NCBI GenBank assembly: GCA_902491415.1
Contig: CABUHP010000001.1
Coordinates: forward strand, 1 to 21,462
DNA: 21,462 nucleotides
Direction of reading: 5' to 3'
DNA from: an uncultured Collinsella sp.
Lineage (GTDB): Bacteria > Actinomycetota > Coriobacteriia > Coriobacteriales > Coriobacteriaceae
Part shown: positions 15,038 to 21,462 of the stretch, one piece after another
Numbering within the stretch: the stretch's first letter is position 1
How the letters are laid out: each line of letters starts with the position of its first letter
Program-made: the position numbers and the translations under genes
The notes under the pieces: generated by a model
What the model was told of the DNA's origin: nothing
Seen by the model: only the letters and a program-made list of their open reading frames with translations
Databases searched by the model: none

Positions 15038-16787
15038 CTACAGCTGCCAGTCCGCCGCCTCCTTTTGCAGCGCAACCATGCGGGCGAATTCTCCACCTGC
15101 CGCCTTGAGCTGCGCCGGGGTGCCCTGTTCGGCAACCACTCCATTCTTGAGCACAACGATTTTGTCGGCATTTTCCACCGTACGCATACGGTGGGCAATA
15201 ACGATAACCGTCTTACCTGCAAGCAGACGGGAGAGTGCCTGCTGTACCACGGTCTCGTTCTCCACATCCAAGCTTGCCGTCGCCTCGTCCAACAGCACGA
15301 TGGGTGCGTCTTTGAGCAGCGCGCGGGCGATGGAGATGCGCTGGCGCTCGCCACCGGACAGCTTGGAGCCGTTCTCGCCGATCATGGTGTCGTAGTCCTG
15401 CGGCATGCGGCACACAAACTCGTCGCAGTTGGCGGCACGCGCGGCCGCAAGCACTTCCTCATCGGTGGCATCACGACGCCCGAGGCGGATGTTTCCCATC
15501 ACCGTGTCGTCAAAGAGCAGCACGTCTTGGAACACGATAGCGTAGTCGCGCAGGAGTACCTCGGGATCGACGCCCGCAACATCCACACCGCCCACGGTAA
15601 CCTTGCCCGCAGTGGCATCCCAAAAGCGCGCGGCCAGGCGGCTCACCGTAGACTTACCGGAACCCGAAGGACCGACCAGCGCCGTAACTTCGCCTTCCTT
15701 GGCGGTAAAGCTCACATCGGTAAGAACTTTCTCGCCGGCGCGGCCGTCCTCGCCCGCACCATAGCCAAATGCCACGTGATCGAACACCACATCGTGACCC
15801 GCGGGCTCAAATTTCTCGCTGCCCCGCGCCACAGGCTCTTCCATGATGGAACGCATGCGCTTGGCAGACGACTCGGCGGCAAACAGCTCGGACATTAACA
15901 TTAACGCCTGGTCAAAGGGCGCATAGATACGGCTCACCATAAGCAGGAAGGCAAACATCACCAAAAAGTCGACCTGCCCGGAGGCGACCATCGCGGCACC
16001 CGTGACCAGCGTGGTGGCAATGCCCAGACGCAGGATGGCAAAGGCGGAGTTGACCAAAAGCCCGTTAGCGAGCTCGCCCTTGGTGGTCTCGCGCTCCTCG
16101 GCATCGATCACGGCGTTGAGTCCCTCAAGATAATGGGCCTCCTGGTTGGTGGCACGGATCTCGCGAACGCAGTCGAGCGTCTCTTGAATCGCCTCGGTAA
16201 CCTTGACCTTCTCGGCGCGCACGCGATCGAACACCGGAGTCATGGGGCCGCGTGTTAGATACAGCACGGCAAAGGCCACGGGAACGCTCCAAAACGCCGC
16301 GATCGCCAGCTGCCAGCAAAAGAACAACGAACACAATGGCGCTTGCGATGATGGCACCCCAAAGCTCTCCCAGCACGTGGCTGTAGGCGTGCTCCATGGC
16401 CTGGACGTCACCCATGATAGTCTCGGTTAAATCGGCCAGATCACGACGACCAAAAAACGACAGCGGCAGTTTGCGCAAGCGCTCGGCGATCTCCATGCGC
16501 TGCTTGCCGCACTCCTCGTAAAAGATGCAGTAGGTGTAGTAATACTGCTGCCAGTTAGAGACAAAGAGCAACACAAAAAAGACCAGGAGGCCGCCCACGA
16601 TCGACAGGGTATCCGGCAGGTCAGCCCCGCTGGCGAGATGCTCGACAAAGCCGGCCATAACCAGGAATAGAAAACCCATGCCGGCCATGGAAATAAGATT
16701 GGTGAGCGTGGTCCAGAAAATGCCGCGTTTTACGCCGGCGACGCCTTTATCGGATAGGAAATACTTCTTTTGGAATGAGGCGAACAT
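15038..16787 (-). pseudogene. ABC exporter-fold half transporter, frameshifted
   Basis: Two overlapping frames together give one ABC half transporter of about 582 residues. The upstream part (from ATG at 16787, with GGGAGG before it) encodes the first membrane helices, ending near IASAIVFVVLL. The downstream part resumes at WQLAIAAFWSVPVAF and carries the rest of the membrane domain and a full nucleotide-binding domain: Walker A GPSGSGKST, signature KLSGGERQR, Walker B IVLLDEATA and switch His in IAHRM. A one-base shift near the A4 run at 16318-16321 links them; deleting one A would restore VVLCWQLA. No other damage is seen, so it is a fresh mutation or a sequence error. Its ATG directly follows the partner's TAA, so the two would form a heterodimer. 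Confidence 0.85.
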
Positions 16788-18614
16788 TTAGGCCTCGCCT
16801 CCCTTCGTGACGGCGGCATCCGCGGTCGCAGCAGTAATCTTCCAGCTCGCGGCCTGCTCGTACTCGGCCCGCATCTTGGCATACAGGCCGTTTTGGGACA
16901 GCAACTCGGCATGGGTACCCGACTCCTGCACGCTGCCCTGGTTGAGCACCACGATTTGGTCTGCGCCCACTACAGTCGAGAGTCGGTGCGCGATCATAAT
17001 GACCGTGCGGCCCGCCGCCAGCTTGCTAAAGGCGCGCTGGATGAGCGCCTCGTTCTCGGGATCGGCAAACGCCGTGGCCTCGTCGAGCACCACGATAGGC
17101 GCGTCTTTAAGGATCGCGCGGGCGAGCGCCACGCGCTGGACCTCGCCGCCCGAAAGATATGCTCCGCCGGCGCCGAGCATGGTATTGATACCCTGTGGGA
17201 GCTTGGCCACAATGTCGTCGCACTGAGCTGCGGAGAGGGCCGCACGCACTTCGTCGTCAGTGGCCGTAGGCTTGGAGGCGCGCACGTTATCGGCAAGTGT
17301 TTGCCGGAACAGCTGGTTGGTCTGGAACACGAAGGCGACCTGGTCCATAAGCTCGTGCGGATCCATATCGCGAACGTCCACACCGCCTACGAGCACTCGA
17401 CCCGAGGAAACATCCCAAAAACGCGGGATCAGGCTTGCGCAGGTTGACTTACCGCCACCCGAGGGACCCACCAGGGCGAGAGTGCTACCAGCGGGAACGC
17501 TGAAACTTACATGGCTAACGGCAGGTGCCTCGGCGCCCTCGTACGTAAAGCTCACGTCCTCAAATCGCACGTCGCTGCCGGCAGGGTGCTTGGGTTGGGC
17601 GGGCACGGAGAGCTGCTTGGAATCCATGACGCTTCGAATACGAGCCAACGAATCGGCACTCATCTGAGAGGCCTCGCCCACAAACATGAGCTTGGTCATG
17701 GCCGTCGGTACCACGGCCGAAAATATCGCGTAAAACGTGAAGTTGGTCATAAAATGCGCGAAGTCCGTCTCGCCTGGCGCCAACAGCAACGCCACGGGCA
17801 ACAGGAATGCCACAAGGCCATTGAGCGCGGTAAGGTTGAGCACCTGCGGACCTCGGCAGAACGTGCCCGCATAGTTTTGCGCCATGTCGGCGTATTCGGC
17901 GATCGCATCGTGGAAGGCCTTAAAGGAGTAGACCGTCTGCTGAAACACCTTGACCACGGGGATGCCTCGTACGTATTCGGTGCCGGTCTTGTTCATCTTG
18001 ACCAGCGCTCCCATGTAGGCCTTCATGAACTCGGCGCCTTTGCCGCTCATCATGGTAGCCATGGCGCCAAACGAAATGGCCACCGAGATGAGGCATGCCG
18101 CGCCCAAGCGCCAATCGAGGGCGAAAAGCAGCACGAGCAAGCCCACGACCATGGCGACGGCGCCTGCGATATCGGGCAGCATGTGTGCGAGCAAAGTCTC
18201 GGTGGAGGCGGCACACCCGTCTACAATGCGGCGCAGCTCGCCGGTGGCATGCGTGTCGAAGTAGCCGAGCGGCAACTTAAGCAGGTGCTCGCTCGTAGCC
18301 TTACGGATATTGGACGCGCAGCGAAACGCGGACAGATGCGTGCACATGAGCCCCACGAAATAAGTTACGATGCTTGCCAGCGCAAACCCCACGGCCCACC
18401 AGCCATACATCGCGATGTCGCAGGCTTCGCTCCAGTTAGGTGCCACGGCGATCAGGTCGCGAGCGACAAGCCAAATGCACACGTACGGGCCAAAGCTCAG
18501 CAGCTGCGAGAGCGCCGAGAGCGCCATGCCCAAATACGTTAGGAATTTACGGTCACCGGCATACGCGAGCAACTCGCCGATGCCTCCACCTTCCCTTTTT
18601 GATCCCTTTGCCAT
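16788..18614 (-). CDS. ABC exporter-fold half transporter (YbtP/YbtQ-like pair)
   Basis: This 608-residue protein has six membrane helices over residues 25-310 and a C-terminal ATPase: Walker A GPSGGGKST (383-391), signature YLSGGEVQR (487-495), Walker B IVVLDEATA (507-515) and switch His543. It pairs with the next gene, separated by nothing: TAAATG. Two such half transporters beside an AraC regulator resemble ybtA-ybtP-ybtQ of yersiniabactin uptake, where exporter-fold ABC proteins act as importers. The substrate here is unknown and could be a siderophore or a peptide. The ATG at 18614 is set by AGAAAGGA 5 nt upstream; a longer in-frame start lacks one. The gene is divergent from the AraC gene across 114 bp. 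Confidence 0.88.
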   Translation of the reverse strand: MAKGSKREGGGIGELLAYAGDRKFLTYLGMALSALSQLLSFGPYVCIWLVARDLIAVAPNWSEACDIAMYGWWAVGFALASIVTYFVGLMCTHLSAFRCASNIRKATSEHLLKLPLGYFDTHATGELRRIVDGCAASTETLLAHMLPDIAGAVAMVVGLLVLLFALDWRLGAACLISVAISFGAMATMMSGKGAEFMKAYMGALVKMNKTGTEYVRGIPVVKVFQQTVYSFKAFHDAIAEYADMAQNYAGTFCRGPQVLNLTALNGLVAFLLPVALLLAPGETDFAHFMTNFTFYAIFSAVVPTAMTKLMFVGEASQMSADSLARIRSVMDSKQLSVPAQPKHPAGSDVRFEDVSFTYEGAEAPAVSHVSFSVPAGSTLALVGPSGGGKSTCASLIPRFWDVSSGRVLVGGVDVRDMDPHELMDQVAFVFQTNQLFRQTLADNVRASKPTATDDEVRAALSAAQCDDIVAKLPQGINTMLGAGGAYLSGGEVQRVALARAILKDAPIVVLDEATAFADPENEALIQRAFSKLAAGRTVIMIAHRLSTVVGADQIVVLNQGSVQESGTHAELLSQNGLYAKMRAEYEQAASWKITAATADAAVTKGGEA

Positions 18615-18728
18615 GAGATTCCTTTCTAACGGCTTGAGAGTTAACCGTAATGAACTTATCATTGATGTGTTAGCCATGGCTCACAATCAAGCCAGGCGTG
18701 GACGTTTCTGCAAAGGAAAGGGACGCTT
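18615..18728. promoter_or_regulatory. Divergent control region of ABC and AraC genes
   Basis: This 114-bp region lies between two divergent genes and must hold both promoters. No strong -35/-10 pair is visible for the ABC gene, which fits a promoter that needs an activator. The 21-bp tandem repeats lie at its right end. Confidence 0.5.
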
Positions 18729-18741
18729 TTGCAAATACGAC
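18700..18741 (+). repeat. 21-bp tandem direct repeat at the AraC gene start
   Basis: Two adjacent units of 21 bp share GGACG-TTnTGCAAA (13 of the first 15 bases alike). The second unit contains the AraC gene's TTG start. A 21-bp period equals two helical turns, as used by AraC-type regulators that bind direct repeats. A role as operator is inference. Confidence 0.6.
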
Positions 18742-19733
18742 GGGCAGCGACCGACATAACCGAGCTCTACGCACCGCAATTTGAGCAGTTTGGCCTGGAG
18801 CTTACCGGCAAGGGCGCCGTCTTTACCGGCGAGGTGGCAAACGACCGGGCGCACGGACGCGCATGGATCATGCCCCTCTCCCCTGCCTGCATCGTCATGG
18901 AGCATTTCATTACCCCGACGCACGATATGTACCTGGCCGAATACACACCCGAGCCGTACGCCTGCGTGAGCGAAGTCAGCGCGCCCACACTTACATGCAT
19001 GCCCGAGGCTGGTATAACGCCCGCGAACCTCAAACCATTGCATGGACCGTGGCCAAACAATGCCGTTTGCAGCTTTATCCAAGATAGCTGTGGCGAGGAA
19101 TTAAGCCCGCTGTTTGCGGGGGAGCTTTATCACTCGCGCTCGGTGCTCTTTTTGCCTGGATATTTTGACGAACTGGAGCACCGCTATCCCACCGAGTTCG
19201 CGGGAATCTTTGAGGCGTTTGCCGAATCATGGCACGAGGAAGCGACGTCTGCCATCTGCCACACGCTGCGCCGGATTAACGAGGAACGCGCCCGCACCGT
19301 AGGCGGACACGTCTATATGCGGGGCATCGTGGAGACCATGGTCGCGGAGCTCGCCTGTTCGCGCGCGGCCCACAAGCAGGCGCGGCAGGCGGCAGACACA
19401 CGCGTCAGCATAACCATTGCCGAAGAAGCAACGGCAATGATTGAGCGCGCGCTCGACAAAGGCAGACGTGTGGGTATCAACGAGGTGGCCGAGAGGCTCT
19501 ACACAAGCCGCTCCAAACTATGCGCCACCTTTAAGGCCCAAACCGGCGAGTCCCTGGGCGCCTACATTCGCAGACGTCGCATGGAGCGAGCACAGGATCT
19601 TTTGGCCGATAGCGCGCTCACGATAGCGCAGGTGGCAGAGCGTCTAGGCTACCCTCAGCAGGCCGCCTTCGCCCAAGCCTTCAAGCAATACACCGGCATG
19701 ACACCCACGGCTTGGCGAAGCAAGCATCGCTAA
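18729..19733 (+). CDS. AraC-family transcriptional regulator
   Basis: This 334-residue protein ends in a standard AraC double helix-turn-helix. The first helix pair is GINEVAERLYTSRSKLCATF and the second is LTIAQVAERLGYPQQAAFAQ, followed by FKQYTGMTPTAWR (the family signature). The first 220 residues form a sensing domain without a recognised fold. The best start is TTG at 18729, with AGGAAAGGGA 5 nt upstream; no ATG fits. The gene is divergent from the ABC transporter operon, so it is likely its activator, as YbtA is for YbtPQ. The overlap of its start with a tandem repeat suggests that it also controls itself. Confidence 0.9.
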   Translation: MQIRRAATDITELYAPQFEQFGLELTGKGAVFTGEVANDRAHGRAWIMPLSPACIVMEHFITPTHDMYLAEYTPEPYACVSEVSAPTLTCMPEAGITPANLKPLHGPWPNNAVCSFIQDSCGEELSPLFAGELYHSRSVLFLPGYFDELEHRYPTEFAGIFEAFAESWHEEATSAICHTLRRINEERARTVGGHVYMRGIVETMVAELACSRAAHKQARQAADTRVSITIAEEATAMIERALDKGRRVGINEVAERLYTSRSKLCATFKAQTGESLGAYIRRRRMERAQDLLADSALTIAQVAERLGYPQQAAFAQAFKQYTGMTPTAWRSKHR

Positions 19734-19797
19734 GGCCCAGGCTCCCTGGCCGTAACGGAGCGATTAATTAGCCGCCGTCCGTCAGCTCACCCAGGAT

Positions 19798-21162
19798 CTA
19801 AACGTCAAGATGTGCACGATCAAGCGCCTTTTTGATAAGAGGGACAGATCGATCAGCCAAATACAACGGAATGTTGAGCACCCCGTCGTCGAGCTTTAGG
19901 TTCTTAAGTGAGTAGCGGACCCTCAATGGAGTCGTCTCCGCATGCTTGTCGGCATAGTACTTAAGGCTCTTGGAATGAACGACCTCTCCCGATTTGACCT
20001 CGACGGGAACGATTTCGTTTCCGACTTGAATCAAAAAATCGACTTCGTGCTTCGGCTTCTCGTTTGTCCAATAACGCGGAGCAGCATCTAACTGTGAAAG
20101 CAATGCCTGAAGCACATAGTTCTCGGCGAACGAACCTTTGAACTCCGAAAATAGCGCATCCGAGATGGCAAAAGCGGACGCATCCAGCCTTGCCATGCGG
20201 CGCAGCAAGCCGACATCAAGACAGTAGACCTTAAATGCCTTGAGGTCATCGTACGCAGAGAGCGGCACACCACCGGCAGCATTAAGGCGAACCGCCGTGA
20301 TGAGCCCAGCATCGGCAAGCCATTCCAGAGCATCCTCGTATTCTCGAGCACGAGCCCCCTCGCGCACCGCACCCCAAACGAACTTTTTGTTCTCGCGCGC
20401 CAACTGAGCTGGAATCGAGTTCCATATTTGTGAAAGCTTGGCGAACTGCGCACGGCCACCATGCTTGGCAAAATCGCGCTCGTAGGAATCCAAGAGATCA
20501 GACAACACCTTATCGACCTGAACGATATCGCCCGTCTCCACCCACCGGCCAAGAGCCTCTGGCATGCCGCCGCATGCAAAATAACGACGAAGATGCTCGA
20601 CGAGACGGACATGGAAGAAATCGGGCACTGTCTCGATCTGATCCAGGCCGCCAAGGTATTCGTCGTAGTTTGCAGCGCCCTCGGCTTTCAGAAACTCGGA
20701 AAAGCTCATGGGGCGCATCTCCATGAACTCGACCTTTCCCACCGGAAAAGCGCTGGTCTCACGGGACAAGCGAACGCCCAACAAAGACCCTGCGCATGCG
20801 ACGTGATACTCGGGGGCCTCGTCACAGAAGTATTTAAGGGCGCCGACTGCAGAAGGACAATCCTGGATCTCATCAATAATAAGCAGCGTTTCGCCGGGCT
20901 CGATAGGCTGTCCAAGTGCCAGGGAAAGATTTGAGATGATCCGTCGAGGATCGCGCGTACCTTCGAAAAACTGAGCGTACTCGCTCTGTACCCCAGGTGA
21001 CGGCTCCTCGAGCGTCAGATACACAAAATTGAGGTACGAGGTTCGGCCGAACTCCTTAAGCGCCCACGTCTTTCCAACCTGGCGCGCCCCCTTAAGGATA
21101 AGCGGCTTACGATATTCTGACGCTTTCCAAGCGTTAAGCTTGGCAATGATATCTCGCTGCAT
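19798..21162 (-). CDS. AAA ATPase with DUF4143 nuclease-like domain
   Basis: This 454-residue protein has the AAA_14 plus DUF4143 layout. The ATPase has Walker A GARQVGKT (25-32), Walker B LLIIDEIQD (93-101) and a sensor segment CAGSLLG (123-129). After a winged-helix-like middle, the C-terminal part has EVDFLI...VPVEVKSG (373-392, Asp375, Glu388, Lys390), the pattern of PD-(D/E)XK nuclease folds. The family is common and often multi-copy in gut bacteria and archaea, and its cell role is unknown. The ATG follows GGGAGG by 7 nt. It is a single gene behind a 75-bp palindrome. The codon use looks less GC-rich than its neighbours, suggesting transfer. Confidence 0.9.
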   Translation of the reverse strand: MQRDIIAKLNAWKASEYRKPLILKGARQVGKTWALKEFGRTSYLNFVYLTLEEPSPGVQSEYAQFFEGTRDPRRIISNLSLALGQPIEPGETLLIIDEIQDCPSAVGALKYFCDEAPEYHVACAGSLLGVRLSRETSAFPVGKVEFMEMRPMSFSEFLKAEGAANYDEYLGGLDQIETVPDFFHVRLVEHLRRYFACGGMPEALGRWVETGDIVQVDKVLSDLLDSYERDFAKHGGRAQFAKLSQIWNSIPAQLARENKKFVWGAVREGARAREYEDALEWLADAGLITAVRLNAAGGVPLSAYDDLKAFKVYCLDVGLLRRMARLDASAFAISDALFSEFKGSFAENYVLQALLSQLDAAPRYWTNEKPKHEVDFLIQVGNEIVPVEVKSGEVVHSKSLKYYADKHAETTPLRVRYSLKNLKLDDGVLNIPLYLADRSVPLIKKALDRAHLDV

Positions 21163-21181
21163 GACCGAACCTCCCGCAAAG

Positions 21182-21256
21182 AAACTTCCGTAAACGTGAT
21201 ATTTCCCACATTTTACCCTAGGTAAAACGTGACATTTATCACATTTACGGAAGTTT
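21182..21256 (-). promoter_or_regulatory. 75-bp imperfect palindrome before the DUF4143 ATPase
   Basis: The two 37-bp arms match at 30 of 37 positions. The outer AAACTTCCGTAAA/TTTACGGAAGTTT (13 bp) is perfect, and the centre TTTTACC-CTA-GGTAAAA has perfect 7-bp arms. The palindrome lies 20 bp before the start codon and covers the likely promoter, including TAAAAT as a possible -10. Confidence 0.7.
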
Positions 21257-21288
21257 TAAGTTCATTTCGCCACACTTCCATCACATTC

Positions 21289-21317
21289 AAAAGGCGGAGG
21301 CGCATTTTGCGCCTCCG
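21289..21317 (-). terminator. Terminator-like hairpin, minus strand
   Basis: CGGAGGCGC and GCGCCTCCG form a 9-bp stem around a 5-nt loop. On the minus strand it is followed by CCTTTTG. It probably ends a leftward transcript entering from beyond the window. Confidence 0.6.
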
Positions 21318-21372
21318 TCACCATCTTTCCTATCAGCCTACCTGACCCGAACGGCCGAGTCGTTGCAGAACC

Positions 21373-21445
21373 CGGGAGCCCCGGCAGGGCGGGTGCTTGC
21401 TCAAAATGAGTTCCGCACGCAAAGAAGGCCACTTAATGTGGCCTT
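21373..21445 (+). repeat. Composite repeat, right copy (two boxes plus hairpin)
   Basis: This plus-strand copy has box 1 CGGGAGCCCCGGCAGGGC (21373-21390), box 2 GAGTTCCGCACG (21408-21419) and a hairpin AAGGCCAC-TTAAT-GTGGCCTT (21425-21445). Compared with the left copy, the boxes are nearly or fully identical, the spacing is 17 rather than 20 nt, and the stem differs by paired changes. No long T-run follows, so a simple terminator role is not shown. Confidence 0.6.
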
Positions 21446-21462
21446 CGTCTTGCGCAGGACTG

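Noticed and set aside
16125..16411. Programmed ribosomal frameshift to join the two ABC frames
   Set aside because: A +1 shift is needed and no recognised +1 slippery site is visible; a one-base insertion in the A4 run is simpler.
21373..21445. Composite motif as a known riboswitch or T-box
   Set aside because: I could not match its boxes to any riboswitch consensus that I know; there is no T-box TGG-type sequence or adjacent target gene in the window.

Overview
The window is high-GC bacterial DNA and most likely comes from the Coriobacteriia; a Collinsella-like gut actinobacterium is the best guess. That placement is an inference from gene content and base composition: a SARP/BTAD-type giant regulator, the rplM-rpsI-glmM order, Gram-positive-type NagB, and an ATPase paired with a DUF6110-like protein. 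No 16S rRNA gene or other decisive marker is present.

Layout, left to right. 1-244: a composite repeat with hairpins. 245-1590 (+): a SAM methyltransferase and the ribosome-associated RNA-binding protein YhbY, ending in a strong terminator. 1660-4659 (-): a 999-residue ATPase/BTAD transcriptional regulator, followed by about 450 bp without genes. 5108-8014 (-): an amino-sugar block of nagB, a glucose-type PTS IIA protein and glmM. 8138-8979 (-): rpsI and rplM behind a good promoter. 9174-10052 (-): a patatin-like lipase. 10053-10409: a gene-free stretch holding inverted copies of the ssrA T-arm. 10410-10773 (-): tmRNA. 11010-11444 (+): an unrecognised helical protein. 11503-12350 (-): an RHH antitoxin / PIN toxin pair with a clear palindromic operator. 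12512-14851 (-): a DUF6110-like small protein and a P1B-type metal ATPase behind a promoter holding a DtxR/MntR-like palindrome. 15038-18614 (-): two half-size ABC transporters, the second broken by a one-base frameshift. 18729-19733 (+): a divergent AraC-family regulator with 21-bp tandem repeats at its start. 19798-21162 (-): an AAA ATPase with a C-terminal nuclease-like domain (AAA_14/DUF4143 type) behind a 75-bp imperfect palindrome.

The amino-sugar block joins both fates of glucosamine-6-phosphate: NagB sends it to fructose-6-phosphate and GlmM sends it to cell-wall precursors, with a PTS IIA between them. The right half is accessory in character: a toxin-antitoxin pair, metal efflux, ABC/AraC transport and a DUF4143 ATPase, each with its own operator-like element.

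The most notable unexplained items are a composite motif present once near each end in opposite orientation (two sequence boxes plus a hairpin whose stem covaries around a fixed TTAAT loop), the 75-bp palindrome before the DUF4143 ATPase, and the alternating inverted ssrA-derived copies downstream of tmRNA. No CRISPR array, complete prophage or insertion sequence was seen.
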